This document shows, one piece after another, positions 11,349 through 23,377 of a DNA stretch of 64,000 bases. Within the stretch, counting starts at the first letter, position 1. Each line of letters starts with the position of its first letter. The notes under the pieces are model-generated. The model had not been told where the DNA came from, did no database searches, and saw only the letters and a list, made by a program, of their open reading frames with translations. The DNA is from Ischnura elegans (Eukaryota; Arthropoda; Insecta; Odonata; Coenagrionidae). Made by a program: the position numbers and the translations under genes. The stretch spans positions 135,048,972-135,112,971 of the forward strand of contig NC_060248.1 of the NCBI RefSeq assembly GCF_921293095.1. Direction: 5' to 3'.

Positions 11349-12121
11349 CGAGGGTGGTTTGAAAAGTTCTCAGAATGGAATAGAAATAATGTTCTTACAT
11401 CACTGAAACTTATTTTATTATTCAATATAGTCTCCTTGTAGATTACTACATTAGGTCCAACGATATTCTAGTGCCTTGATCCTATCTAGAAAATGAGATT
11501 TATCTAGGCCTGCAAAATAGTTGTCAAATCCAGCTATCAGTTCTTCATCTGAAGTAATTATTTTATCCACCAGGTACACCATCAAAAAATTTCAATTTTG
11601 GGAAGAGATGAAAGTCTGACGGAGGCACATCAGGTGAATTATGCGGAAGTGGCAACAATTAATACCATAGTTCGTGTTATTTTGCCATGGCAACAGCAAG
11701 TGTGTGGAGGCGCACATTGTATTGATGAAAGATGACTTTCTTCCTTGCTAACCCTGGCCTTTTTTCGTGTATATTTTGTTGCAGTTAGTCCAAGGGGTTA
11801 GCATAGTATGCTCTAGTACATAATTGTTAGCCTAGTGGGGAGACAATCTATAAACAGAATCCCGTTCACATCCCAGAACACTGATGCCATCACCTTTTCA
11901 GTCGAAAGAATTGTCTTTACTTTCTTTGGTGGTGGATAATCATCATGTTTCCACAGCTTTGGCTGTTGTTTTGTCTCTGGGGAATAGTAATGGACCCAAG
12001 TTTCATCTTTGGTCACAAACTGGTGTGAAAAGACTTGCTCGTTTTCCCTAAAACGGGTCAAACATTGTTTCGATATGACCATTCTCATGTGTTTTTGATC
12101 CAGCGTAAAGAGTCGGGGCAC
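11349..12121 (-). pseudogene. Mariner transposase, C-terminal part, broken
   Basis: The minus strand reads LEMKKLSAR, a stop where other mariners have tryptophan, then VPRLFTLDQKH. The catalytic region follows: FVTKDETWVHYYSPETK holds the first aspartate of the mariner DD34D triad, and VMASVFWD follows. From about 11813 to 11349 only scattered matches remain (ending near PKLKFFDG-like text), with many stops and shifts. Mariner transposase cuts and rejoins DNA at TA sites; this copy cannot make it. Confidence 0.85.
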
Positions 12122-12172
12122 TCATCTTGCAGATAATTTTTTCATTTCTAATTTTTCAGTTAAAATATAATA
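11349..12172 (-). mobile_element. Mariner element, 3' part (split copy)
   Basis: A mariner on the minus strand begins after TA (11347-11348) with CGAGGGTGGTTTGAAAAGTT, a typical mariner end. This piece codes for the C-terminal two thirds of the transposase. The other part lies at 17687-18210 because a 5.5-kb Tigger element landed in the middle (12173-17684, flanked by TA). Confidence 0.85.
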
Positions 12173-13084
12173 CAGTAGATTCCGGTTAATGGGTCCACCG
12201 GTTACTTGGGGCAGCCGCTTAATTGGGGCAAATCTTGAAGAACCGAATCCAATTGAAGAATATCCCAGAGTTTTCTCCGCTTAATTGGGACAGCATGCCG
12301 CTTTATTGGGCCATGAGTCGGCGACATTGACTCTATGCTCGCGACGAAATTAAAACTTTTTCATATCAGAATACTGTTTTTTATATTTTCCTTCTTTAAT
12401 TTAGTCTTATTTTTCTCAAGTGTTCCTACTCTTGCCTTATCTTAAAACTCTTGTTCTTATACCATCCGTGTGAGGAATCGGATTCCGTTTCCCGACCATG
12501 AGACCTCATTCAACGTAGTGATGTGTTCAAGAGGAGAGGACTCCTGTGGCAGGCTATGGGTGATAGAATGAGCCCGGGATAGTTAGAAAGAACTGATGAC
12601 ACCCGTGGTGAGGGTGTAAGAGCGAGTACGGGCCAATTTCTAGGAATTACAGGCTGATTTTGAGCATAGGAGACAGTTCGAGGCAAACAATTTCGCTTAC
12701 AAAGAGCTTTTTGTTTGCAGCATCTTGAACAAAATTCAACTTACTCATGAAATCTATCCTTTTAATTCCTTTTCCTCTATACAACTGAGTAGTCACTATT
12801 GGAAAATTACGTTTCTTCCTTCCTTTCTCTTTTTCCCATCACTCTCCCAGTAGTCTATGCATGCACAAAAGACATTTTTCTCTTCACATGTACCTAGTCA
12901 TCTGTGAACTGACAGTCTAAAACCAGTTTCAATGGTGCGCATATTTGGTGGGATTTATCTCGTGCTCTACAATCTAAGTGAACCTAGGATAAGTGATATT
13001 GTTTTAGTTCTGAGAGTTCAGTGACGCTCAATTTCTTGAATAATTTGCCACATTAAGACCTTTTACTCCCTGAAATTTACTATA

Positions 13085-15817
13085 CAGTGAGTCCTCGTTT
13101 AACGTCACTTACCGTTCCTGAAAAACGTGACGATAAACGAAATGACGTTAATCGAAGCATAATATCCCATAAGAAACAATGTAAAAAGTGAATATCGGTT
13201 CCTAGACCTCTCAATTCCTATGCGAAAAAATTTAAGCTTATCATATCTGGGGCATTTTTTACGATGGGAATGCCAAACTATCGCATAAATACGAGTTCCT
13301 GTCTTCATCGACGATAATGGCAGCAGTGACGTAAATCCTTCTCCATTTTTGTATCTTCCCGCATTTGCTTTTCGGCTTCGCTATGGGGTGCGGTCCAATG
13401 AATGCTACTTCCGCTACCAGGCGCTATAGAAGCTGAAACATCGTCGCAGTAACAGGAACCAAAATTATTGTGAACACGGTGAAAAAAGTGACGATAAAAA
13501 TTCCGAGTTCTACACGGAAAAATGCCTTGAAATCACTTTTTAGGTTCCTGAAAACCATCATGTCAAGTAAACTCGGCGCACCTACCTAAGAATGCCACCT
13601 GGTGGGATTTGCACAGCGTAACTATAAAAGATTCATAGTGAGAATGGAATAAAAAAAAACGAACCTTTTCAAACATTTTAATTCCGTTGTAACACATAAA
13701 TATTTTTACCACTGTATAGAAGTTGAAGGACAAGCTACACTTTTGAAATTTTTTTCGACAAAAATTGAAATTGAGAAGAAACCATGTTTGAAGTGAAAAA
13801 GTGCGCTCGGGGATTCTTACTTCGATGTTTTCATTAGAAAATTTATATTACACATTTTGCATGGATGTGGATGGAAGGGAATCAGCGACCTCACTGGTAG
13901 CCCTGAAAAAATAAGCGTGGAGGGATTTCTGAGTGGCGGCTTTCTTTTTGTCGCGGTAGAGTTCCCTGTAACAGGCCATATCATCCACAATAGCCCTATA
14001 CACACGTGAACTCCTCTCAAAGTCAGGGTCACAGTCTCGGAAAATTCCTATTCCCCTCTCAATTAGTTTTATGGCTTCACTTAAGTTTTTTGCACTAAGC
14101 TGCTTCGCTTCCACTTCCCCGGAATCTTCCTTGGCCTCTTCCAAAGCCTTCAGTCCTTCATGATTTTGAAGGTCCTCTGTCGACAATTCCTCACCGTGGG
14201 ATGAAATCAACTCCTCCACATCATCGAGAGAAACTTCCAGGCCCAGGTCCTTCGCGATTCCAACAATTTCTTCATGAATGTGTTCCTCATCCTCAAACCC
14301 TTCGAAACCAGTAGCGTTGCCAGGAAGAACTTTTCCCCACGCCTTTTCCATTGTAGAGCTCTTCACATCTTTCCATGCGTTAGAAATATTTTCTATTGCG
14401 TCTTTCACATTGTATGACTTCCAAAACTCGCGAAGAGTTACAGAAGACTCCCCTTCAACTGCACCCATTGCCTGCGCAAAGTTCCGACGGAGATAGTGTG
14501 TTTTAAAAGTTTTTATGACGGCCTGATCCATGGGCTGCAGCAAGGATGTGGTGTTCGGAGGTAGGAACACAACTTTTACATTCTCACAGTCATTGCCGAT
14601 ACTGGGAGGATGGCCGGGGCAGTTGTCCAACAGGAGCAATATCTTATGGGAAAGATTCATTCGCTCGCAGTATTGTTTTACGGCGGGAAGAAAATGGTCG
14701 TTAAACCATTCACTGAAGATAGACTGTGTCACCCAAGCCTTTTTATTAGCCTTCCAAACTACAGGCAAGCGATGTTTTGCCATCCCTTTAAGTGCCCTAG
14801 GGTTCTGCGAATGATACACAAGCATTGGTTTCAGTTTCATATCACCAGATGCATTGCCCCCCAAAAGTATCGTCATACGATCTTTCGCCATCTTAAAACC
14901 TGGAATGGACTTCTCCTCCTTGGAGATGTATGTTCTAGAAGGCATCCGTTTCCAGAATAAACCAGTCTCATCGCAATTAAATATTTGCTGAGGTAAGTAA
15001 CCGCCTTCCTCAACAATTTCTCGAAGCATTTCAACGAATGCGCTGGCAGCTTCACCATCAGCACTGGCTGCCTCACCACTCGTTTTCACAACACCACGCA
15101 AATTAGATCGCTTTTTATAGCGATCGAACCACCCTCGACTAGCCGTGAAAGGTTCCGGATTAGGTGTATCTTTGGTAAGGTCTCCATATATGGCCAATGC
15201 CTTTCTATGGAATCTAGCCAAATCAACTGGCTGATTTTTTTGCACTTCACTCTCAAACCACAACGTTAACAAACGTTCCATTTCCACTAGAACGGTGTTT
15301 CTATTTCGTGATAAATGTTTTGCGCAAGGGAGTTGCAACTCTTCCAAACTCTTTGATCTTTTCCTTTTCTTTCAAAATTGACCTAATTGTTGACGGTGGA
15401 AAGCCTAAAATTCTTCCAATATCAACTGAAGTGGCTCCATTCTCACTTCGTCTGACAATATCAAGTTTTTGCTCCAAAGTTATAGTTTTCCGCCTTTTTT
15501 TCTCTCCCGCTGGTTCAGAAGATTCACTTCTCTTGGACATTTTCGTGGAAATGTCTCCGATGCTCAAATTTGCTAAAACCGTAATCGCAATTAACAATAT
15601 ACACACCGTTTTACACGTTTTATAAACTGACAGTATTACCGCCCACAAAACGAACAACCTGCGACGCCTGCCACTTCGCCTTTTTTCTCGCGCGAAATTT
15701 AAAAGACGCGACGTTATCGCGAAGCGAAGGGACGATAAACGAATCACGGTCGTAAAATTTTCGTGACGTTATTGCGAAATGACGTTAAACGGGGTGACGT
15801 AGAACGAGGACTCACTG
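13085..15817 (-). mobile_element. Tigger/pogo-type element (Tigger1), nearly complete
   Basis: 2733 bp with inverted ends CAGTGAGTCCTCGTTTAACG and CGAGGACTCACTG, flanked by TA at 13083-13084 and 15818-15819. Internal copies of the GACGATAAACGAAATGACG motif lie near both ends. It is the youngest layer of the nest in this intron. A shortened relative without a transposase lies at 57433-58254. Confidence 0.95.
13848..15540 (-). pseudogene. Tigger1 transposase with one frameshift
   Basis: The start ATG is at 15538-15540 and gives MSKRSESSEPAGEKKRRKT, then a helix-turn-helix (ITLEQKLDIVRRSENGATS, PSTIRSIL). The frame then shifts once between about 15355 and 15304. The longer frame runs to 13848 with the CENP-B-type domain and the DDE-1 domain: FNCDETGLFWKRMPS, ILLLLDNCPGHP, NTTSLLQPMDQAVI and LRRNF. 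The three catalytic blocks look intact and 499 codons are open, so the copy is young. Apart from the single shift the length fits pogo/Tigger transposases. A sequencing error could also explain the shift. Confidence 0.88.
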
Positions 15818-17686
15818 TACTCGACAAAAATAAAGATTATCCTCAATCCAGTCATGTCCGTTTGGCTGAGATTACCGGGGTGCCGAAATTGACGATAGCT
15901 CAGTTATTGAAGCAACAAGATAAACTAAGAGAGGAATGGAGTCACAAAGGAAAGCAAGCATCTTCTATGAAACGCAAGCATCAACGTAAGGATCCAGATG
16001 TTGAGGACGCTTTAAATCAATGGTATTCCATTGTAATCGATCGAGGGATTTGTGTTAGCGGTCCAATGTTAAATAAGAAGTCGGAGGAACTAGCTTTGAA
16101 ACTTGGTCATGACCATTTTAAGGCAACAGATGGTTGGCATCTCGATGGAAGACCAGAAACGAAATAAGATTCAAGAGAGCTAACGGAGAAAAAAGTGCTG
16201 ATGTTGTGAGTGCAGAGGAGTGGAAATTGAACAAACTGCCCAAGTTACTCCTGAATTTTTGCGCTGATGGCATTTACAATGCCAATGAAACGGGACTGTA
16301 ATACCGAGCAACACCAAATGGCTCTTCTTATTACAGTCATGTAGGACCAACGGGCTTCAAAAAACCGATGGATCGCATCACTGTTTAGTATTGTTTAAAT
16401 GTTTCGGGAACTGATAAAAAAACTCTTCTGGCAATTCTGGAAAGTGCTAAGCCTCAATGCTTTAAAGGGTTAAGAATAAGCAGTTTACCATCAGAGTACC
16501 AAGCCAACAGCAAGGTAGCGATGACGGTGAGTCTCTTTACGCAATGATTGACCACTGGGGATATAGAATTAGCATGGAAATCAAGAAAGGTTCTTCTTGT
16601 ACTTGACAATTGTACGGCACATGCTAATTGCCAAATTGTGTGTTAAAAAATTATCAGTTGGAATTTCTGCTTGGAAACATAACGCCCTTGGAGCAACCAA
16701 TGGATATGGGGATCATTAAAAACTTGAGAACACTTTACCGTGGGAAATAAGTAGATAATATTCAAGAATCTATAGAAGATAACCTTCTGATATCATCATC
16801 CACCACCAACACGCTAAGCTCAAAGGTGAACATTCAGCAAGCAACATTGTTCCTGGCTAAAAGCTGGCCCGATGTCAAATGTCAAAAAATTCAAAATTGT
16901 TTTTTCATTGCGATTTCTTAAGTTTCAGTGCAGTGTTCAACATTACAGGAGAATCTGAAAATTTATTCAACTCCAAACTGTGCCACATAACAAGCCATGA
17001 AGAGCTCGATAATATTCACTGCAATTTGGACCAATGAAAACTGTGAACTTGATATTGCTGAAACCATATTACACAGGCAACAGTGAAGCTGAAGGTGAGA
17101 ATGGTGATGGAGATGAAATCGCACCTGAACGTAGCTAAGTGATAACTCTGGATGTAAGGAGATCCATTGAGGGTTTACGATGCTTCTTCATGTAAAAGGC
17201 AATGAAGATAGCCCAAGGTCGTCATTGGATTTCTGTGCCGACTTGGGTCGTACGACGAGGATGACGAGAATGCTGCAGAGAACATTAGACAAATTCCTTG
17301 GACAAAGAGATACGATTTGAAATGTAAGTAAATGTTTAGGAATTTAAGGAATCACATATTATTAACTAATTAACCGTGAATTTTTCTTCAATAGGAGTTA
17401 GGAAATGACATTCATCCAGCATCGCCTGAGACTGTGAAAAATATTTTCAACTAAGATTACTATCATTCTTAAAAATGTAAATAAATTAACTAATCTCGCT
17501 GATTTATTAAACAAATTAATAGTTTAATAAACGTTGTTTGCAATATAACCATTCTTTAGTTTCTTTCTATCATTTCAAAGTTTGTTTATGTAGATGTATG
17601 GAATAGTTTGCCTAATTGGGGCAGCTGCTTAATTGGGGCAAAGTGTGCCTGTCCCGATGTGTCCCAATTAACTGGAATCTACTGTA

Positions 17687-18210
17687 TAACCTTATATATG
17701 ACATCTAGCAAGCAAGAGCAATTTCACCCACTTTCAATCGGCGATCCTTCATTATTATTCTGTTCACTTTTGCAATGATTTCTTGAGTAGTGACACTTCT
17801 TGCCCGACCTTTGCACGGACCATCATCTAAGCTCTACCCACCAAATTTAAATTCTTTTTTCATCTTGGCAACAGTTGACTATGAAGGAGGAGAGTCCCCT
17901 AGTGTATTCAGGAAATTGGCATGAATGTCCTTTGCTTTCATACCTATTTTTACGAAGTACTTAATCACTGCACGAATCTCGACTTTTTCCATCTTCGCAA
18001 ATCACTATGCGGGAACAACAAAAAAGCAGCAATTTTAATTGTGTATAATTTTAATTGAAATTAGAAACAAAAATGCATAAAACTGAAAAAGAAGCATACT
18101 TTTGCAAACAAAGAGTTGTTTTTTTCTTGAATTTTATTGTTTATAAACGGTGTAAGCAATATTAACTCAGATCAGTCAACTTTTGAGATACGTGCTGTTA
18201 GAACTTAGCC
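17687..18210 (-). mobile_element. Mariner element, 5' part (split copy)
   Basis: The start of the mariner whose remainder lies at 11349-12172. An ATG at 17990-17992 opens MEKVEIRAVIKYFVKIGMK, and KEFKFGG followed by DGPCKGRARSVTTQEI and IIMKDRRLKVGEIA gives the paired helix-turn-helix DNA-binding region of mariner transposases. One stop interrupts it. The 5' terminal repeat is not clear; the boundary near 18210 is a guess from the usual leader length. Confidence 0.75.
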
Positions 18211-18631
18211 ATTGATATATAGTATCAAAGAAATATTTCATAGAAATTGAGATGATCAATAACATTGAGATAATCAATAACCTTACTGGTACAACCATGA
18301 TTTTAAGAGGGACCTTATGACACCGAGTACAATGTGTTTACTAAGTCCATTATGTTAGGTGAAAAATTGCAGCAACTTGAAGTAAAAGAAAGTTACATGG
18401 AGCTCAAAAACCAAGATATCAATGCATGCTGCATTACCAAATTTCAAGAAAAAATAGTGCTTAAAAATTCCTCTCAATGGAGTCAGGAGTTCAATGCTAA
18501 CAAATGGCCATCTTAAAAAGAGAGGCCTATAGTTCATGCAAGTAAGATTCAACCGCAGAAAGAGCAGAAAAGTATGAGTGGCTATTTAAAACATTTGCCA
18601 TTATTGCTATTGCTGAAGAAAATTGAAGTAC
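18211..18631. other. Top2 intron sequence, nothing recognised
   Basis: AT-rich sequence between the mariner start and the next exon; no coding or repeat signal. Confidence 0.4.
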
Positions 18632-18732
18632 CTTTGGATTGTGCTGGCTTGGATGTTTTCTTCTTTGTAACTTCAAACTCACTGTCTGACCCAGAGACAG
18701 AAATCTGAGCATCAGATGCCTCCTCTCCACCC
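18632..18732 (-). CDS. Top2: DNA topoisomerase II, C-terminal tail exon
   Basis: Encodes GGEEASDAQISVSGSDSEFE and then VTKKKTSKPAQSK. It begins with one base completing a tryptophan codon from the previous exon and ends with one base of an alanine codon before a GTACTT donor. The alternation of serine/acidic and lysine patches is typical of TOP2 tails (compare DSDSNFEKIV-like text in the human proteins). Confidence 0.88.
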
Positions 18733-18879
18733 CTGCAAATATATATCAACAGCTAATTCTCTAGGAAGCAACACAAACCAACCAACCAAGTTCCTGTGCT
18801 TAGTAATGATAAGTTGACTACCCACAAGTCTCAATTAAAAACAACAGAAAAAAATATGCATTTCATTAGAAAAACTCAC

Positions 18880-18949
18880 CATTTCTCACTATCACTGCTA
18901 AAAATAGCATCCTCGTCATCAATGTCATATGATAATTTGGCTTTGGCCG
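18880..18949 (-). CDS. Top2: DNA topoisomerase II, small C-terminal tail exon
   Basis: A 70-base exon encoding AKAKLSYDIDDEDAIFSSDSE and KW across its splice joins. It is bounded by a TTTTTCAG acceptor and a GTGAGT donor, with only 147 bp of intron after it. It is part of the acidic disordered tail. Confidence 0.87.
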
Positions 18950-19313
18950 CTGAAAAACACAGAGCAGTGTTTTGATCAATTGTACTGACGATGGCAAGTT
19001 ATGGATTCATATTTTCACTTAGGGAACCACTTACACATCAGGTACAGGGAGTGGACCAATACATACATTAGGAATTTGATCAAGGACAAGGCCACATTGG
19101 CATAACAGTTCTGGATACTCAACCAAGTAAGGAAAATTCAGGCCTGACTGAAGTTGAATGGGATTCCATCCATACCTCAACTGTGATACACTTGTCCTGA
19201 TTTGCAAATGATAATAACCAAAAGGATAATGGATTTTCTTTGTGTTATTCATTTATGATACACAGCAAGTTATAGTTAATGGAAATTTTCCATAAATAAT
19301 AAATTTCACATAC
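18950..19313. other. Top2 intron, nothing recognised
   Basis: Short intron (364 bp) with a GTATGT donor and TTTTTCAG acceptor on the minus strand; no repeat seen. Confidence 0.6.
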
Positions 19314-19451
19314 CTGCGGCCCTCTTAGGGACTCCACGAGCCACAACTTCTTCACTACCACCAAAATCCATATCTTCATCAAATGAGTCACTGTCTTCAT
19401 CATCCATCTTTTTAGATTTTTTACCAAAGTTTAACTTGGTCTGTTTAACAG
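19314..19451 (-). CDS. Top2: DNA topoisomerase II, C-terminal tail exon
   Basis: Encodes VKQTKLNFGKKSKKMDDE, SDSFDEDMDFGGSEE and VVARGVPKRAA. The KQTKLNFGKK block lines up with the conserved KQTTLAF segment of vertebrate TOP2, followed as there by a lysine cluster and an acidic serine-rich block. Both ends split alanine codons. Acceptor CTTGCAG, donor GTATGT. Confidence 0.92.
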
Positions 19452-19685
19452 CTGCAAGGCAAAATAAAAGTAATAATAGCACAATGAAAATTGGGAAACA
19501 TTCTTTAACTTCATATGTAAAACATGCACAATGCATCTTTATCACACAACACAACTTTCACTGTCAATAAAGCTGCTCAATCATCTTCAACTAATAGTTT
19601 TAAGGCATTTTTTGTCACCCCAGACACAGTTTATAAGTTAGAGATTAAGAGGACCAATACACTCCCTACACATAGGCAAACAAAA
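19452..19685. other. Intron sequence before the CR1 element
   Basis: AT-rich; no feature seen. Confidence 0.4.
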
Positions 19686-19821
19686 TACATATCTACATCT
19701 ACATCTACATAATACCCCGCAAGCCGCCTAAAAGGCGTGTGGCAGGGGGTGTTAGGACACCAGCCGTTTACAGCTATTAAAAAAAAAAGTAGTGCTCTAA
19801 CGAGGTTGGGACAAACGTTTA

Positions 19822-22580
19822 TTAAAGTCCTTTATTGTTCGGGGGAAAAAACGAATTCTTATATCTATCCGTTCGGCTAAAAATCTCTCTTAATTTATCG
19901 CTTCTGTCGGACCTGGAAATATAGTGTGGCTCTAAGATTATGTTCTCTGTGTCGCTCTTAAATATATCCATTCTTAATTGTTCAAGCAATCTAAGCCTAG
20001 CGCGCAGCCTCCGAGTCTCCAACGGCTCCCAGCCTAATTCGCTTAACATCTGGGTAACACTGTCTGTACGCCCGTAGCGGTTTTTGACGAAACGCGCAGC
20101 CTTCCTTTGTATCTTATTCAGCTCGCGGATTAAGTCTTTCTGCACTGGATCCCATACACTCGCTGCATATTCAAGGTGCGGTCGGACGAGAGCGAAATAG
20201 CACCTTTCTTTTACTTTCTCATCCGAAAATCTTCCCACAATACGCTTGACGAATCCTAATTTCTTCAGGGCTATGCCGCAAATATTCTTTATATGAGTTC
20301 CCCACGTGAGGTTCGAGGTTATCGTAACTCCCAGGTACTTCACTTCGTCTGTTGCCTTTATGTTAATGCCATCCACTGCATAAACATTGTAAGTGTTGGA
20401 CGAATTCCGCAAAAAATGTACCGCCATGCATTTGCTCAGATTAAGTTCGAGTCCCCACTCTTGACTCCACAAATGAACGTTGTTTAAGTCCGATGATAGA
20501 TTTCCATAGTCAGAGTGATCACTAATTTCGCGATAGATGACAGCGTCGTCAGCAAATAAACGTATTTTACTGCTAATGCGGGAGCACAGATCGTTAATGT
20601 ATATAATGAACAACAGGGGGCCGATTACGCTTCCTTGTGGAACACCTGATGTAACTTTTACAACATCAGAGCTAATTCCGTCAAGAACTACTTTTTGTTT
20701 ACGATCTCTGAGGAAGTCGCGTATCCAGTTTACAACTGTTTCGTTTAATCCGCATGACTGTAATTTGTATAAAAGTTTGTTGTGAGGTACAGTGTCGAAA
20801 GCTTTCTTAAAATCTAGAAAAAGTGCGTCAACTTGTCTTTTCGATTCACCAGATTTTATAACGTCGTGAAGAAAGAGCGCGAGCTGTGTTTCGCAGGATC
20901 TATTTTTTCGGAATCCGTGCTGACAGTCATGGAGGAAGTTATTACTAACATGATATTACTAACAACGATATGTTCAAGTATCTTGCCTATAATTGATGTT
21001 AGGGAAATTGGACGGTAGTTGCCTGGGACATTTCTGTTTCCCTTTTTGAAAATGGGTGTAACACTAGCAATTTTCCAGTCGGGCGGTAACTTCCCTTCGG
21101 AGAGTGACTTCTTGAATATGATCTCTAAGTAAGGCGCGATCTGTGGAGCTAACTCTTTGAGGACACGCGCGGGTATTCCCTCCGGACCCGGAGATTTACT
21201 ATTCTTAATCGATTGTAGTTGTTTAGTTATCCCATCACGTTTTATAGATATTTCTTTTACTTTTTTCTTAAACTTTCGCATTGCAGTTCGCATTGATTTC
21301 TTGGTTATTGAGCGTTGAGCAGCGTAACTTTCTTTAGCTTCAAGTTCCTTCGATTTATTACGAGACGTGATGGACTTTCTGTACAAGTTGTATAGTTTTC
21401 TCTGTTTCCTAAGTTCTCTTCTGACATCGTTGTTGTACCAGCGAGGTTCCTTATTATCACATTTCAGTTTTTGCGGAATATGTTCGTTGATTCCTTGGCG
21501 CAGAATTTCTAAGAAACGTGTCCATATTACATCTGTGCTTTGGTCCTTTGATGTAACAACGAATTTTTTGTAGGAGTCATTAAGCATCTCGCCAAATTTA
21601 GTGAAGTTACATTTATCGAATAGGTAAATATTGCGTTTTGGTTTTACGGCTGACACCACATCAACTTTTAACGTTGCAAAGATTACTCTGTGGTCGCTTA
21701 TACCGTCAATAATATCGACTTGTTTTATCAACTTAGGATCGCTTACTGCTAAAAGGTCTAATAGCTTGTTTCCTCTCGTAGGTTTGTCAACTACTTGGGC
21801 GAGAGAGTGATTTGCAAGTATGTTGAGTAATACCTCGCCGATTTCTTTATTCCTTGAATTCGGTTTTACAGTGTAAGTATCCCAGTTTATGGATGGAAGA
21901 TTAAAATCTCCCCCGATTACTATTACACCTTTACTGTCTCTCTGAGTAAATGCGGATATTTGATTTTCTAGCAGGTACATAATATCGACTTCGGAGTTCG
22001 GCGGTCTATAAAAAGAGCAAACATGAATACTCCTTTTGTTTCGTTGTTTAATTGTACACCATACGCTTTCAATTTCGTTGTCAATTATTTCGTGGGCGGC
22101 GCTTTGTAAATGGGATTTAACTGCAATAAAAACTCCGCCACCTGTTCTATTGCGTCGATCGCATCTGTAAATTTTATATTCTGGAGGAAAAACTTCGCTG
22201 TCGCTTATATCCTCCGTAAGCCAGCTCTCTGTCCCCATGACCACGTCTGCGTCCTGAAAAATATGCTCGATTTCGGCGCGCTTGTTTTTTACGCTACGGC
22301 AATTAACTACAACAAGGTTAATGTCATATTTTGTAGTTAGAGTTTCGGTTGGTTCTTTTCTAGGCTTTTGTATACTCAGCGGGAGAATTTTATTGGCAGT
22401 ACTAATAATATTTGATATTTTTTCTTTCTCTGGAGCACGCGTTTTGGGAATAATGACGCTATTGTCCGGCGTTAACGCTTCTAAGCTTACTTTCTTGTAT
22501 ATTTCGCATTGCGGATTTCCTCGGAGGCTACGTTCAATTAAATCTTTGATAACCCCGCTAGATGACCTACCCTCTAGTCT
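19822..22580 (-). pseudogene. CR1 ORF2: endonuclease/reverse transcriptase, one frame break
   Basis: The frame is open from about 22580, overlapping the end of ORF1. The endonuclease starts at VVVNCRSVKNKRAEIEHIF, with WLTEDISDSE, SFYRPPNS, GGDFNLPSINW and ISDHRVI. A basic linker follows, then the reverse transcriptase: KSPGPEGIPARVLKE, NYRPISLTSI, FLDFKKAFDTV, SGVPQGSVIGPLLF, FADDAVI and VKYLGVTI. The C-terminal end is YAASVWDPVQKD and KIQRKAARFV, stopping at 19822. One break occurs at about 20940-20965, where GTTAGTAATA is repeated with TCAT between. This adds 14 bases and shifts the frame just before the HGFRKNRS block. Confidence 0.9.
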
Positions 22581-23377
22581 AAAAAATACCTACAGTGCTC
22601 AAAAATCCTACGAGCCACCCGTTCCGACGCCTCTTTGGAATAATGCACCCCAGACGAATTGAGGGGAGCCCGGCACGATCTAAGCACCGGCCGAAGATCC
22701 ACGAACTCTGCCCCAATGCTCACACAGAGTTCCCACAGCCTCTTGTTGATCCAGGAAATCCTGTCCCAAACTCGAGGGCCGCAGTCCGTCCGTGGAACAA
22801 TGCTACAGATGGACAGTCACATATCAACACCAGTGCCCCTCCGAACGCGTTCCACTTCCGAGCTTAGATCCCTGAAGGAATTTAAGATCTCATCAGCTCT
22901 GCGTTCGGAGGCATCATTAGTGCCGACGTGGGCAACCACCCGCAGTCTAGAACAGCCCGTGTCCTTCACCGCTGCTTTTACCGCCGCCGTAGTGTGGGAT
23001 ACAAGACCTCCTGGGATACACCAGGAAGAGACCCGTTGGTCCGCTCCGTCTCTCCTTGCCCTCTTCTCCAACTGGGGGAAAATCCGCCGGACGTTGGAAC
23101 TCCCTAACAGAACAATCCCCGCCCTCCCTCCCCGGCTGCCTCTCGAAGCTGCATCCCTCGCGACAGGGGGTTCCTTCACGACCTCGCCAATTAGCTCCCC
23201 GGAATTGTCCTCCGACAAGACCTCGAAGCTGTTGTGAACGGGGATGGGGTTAGCCTTCGCTTCCCCCACTCCCCGATTTGGCCGTGCCACCGCCCCCCGC
23301 CCTTGGGGTACAACCACCCACTCGGGCCTCAGGTTATGAGTAATCCCCCGACCCGAAGACTGCACCGTCCTCTCCAA
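22574..23377 (-). pseudogene. CR1 ORF1 with SGNH-esterase-like domain, one nonsense codon
   Basis: ORF1 of CR1-clade LINEs often carries an SGNH-type esterase. Its blocks are visible: VLLGSSNVRRIF (the nucleophile block), VVAHVGTNDAS (the GxND block) and SGVHYSKEA (the histidine block). A proline- and arginine-rich N-terminus precedes them. The frame is stopped by a TGA at about 22817-22819, then continues in frame with SICSIVPRTDCGPRVWDR to a TAG at 22574-22576. The ATG at 23377 is the first seen; the true start could be upstream. Its role is probably RNA or lipid binding during retrotransposition, which is not settled. Confidence 0.8.

Larger units (their letters stand above)
13029..17140 (+). 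pseudogene. Tigger transposase (TIGD4/6-like), decayed and split
   Basis: Before the nested insertion the frame reads KTFYSLKFTI. It continues after 15819 with LDKNKDYPQSSHVRLAEITG, so the insertion cut the first DNA-binding domain and one TA was duplicated. A CENP-B-type second domain follows (ALNQWYSIVIDRGICVSGPM, KATDGWH). Then come decayed catalytic blocks: NANETGL, VLLVLDNCTAHAN, QPMDMGIIKNLRTLYRGK and SWPDVKCQKIQNCF, separated by stops and shifts. Pogo-family transposases use a DDD/DDE triad; here the first block reads N where D is expected. Clearly inactive. Confidence 0.85.
12173..17684 (+). mobile_element. Tigger/pogo-type element (Tigger2), interrupted
   Basis: Ends are inverted repeats CAGTAGATTCCGGTTAATGG and its complement, next to TA at 12171-12172 and 17685-17686. 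It sits inside the mariner. A second Tigger element (13085-15817) is inserted in it with its own TA duplication, so its own length is about 2.78 kb. Its transposase is on the plus strand and much decayed. Confidence 0.9.
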
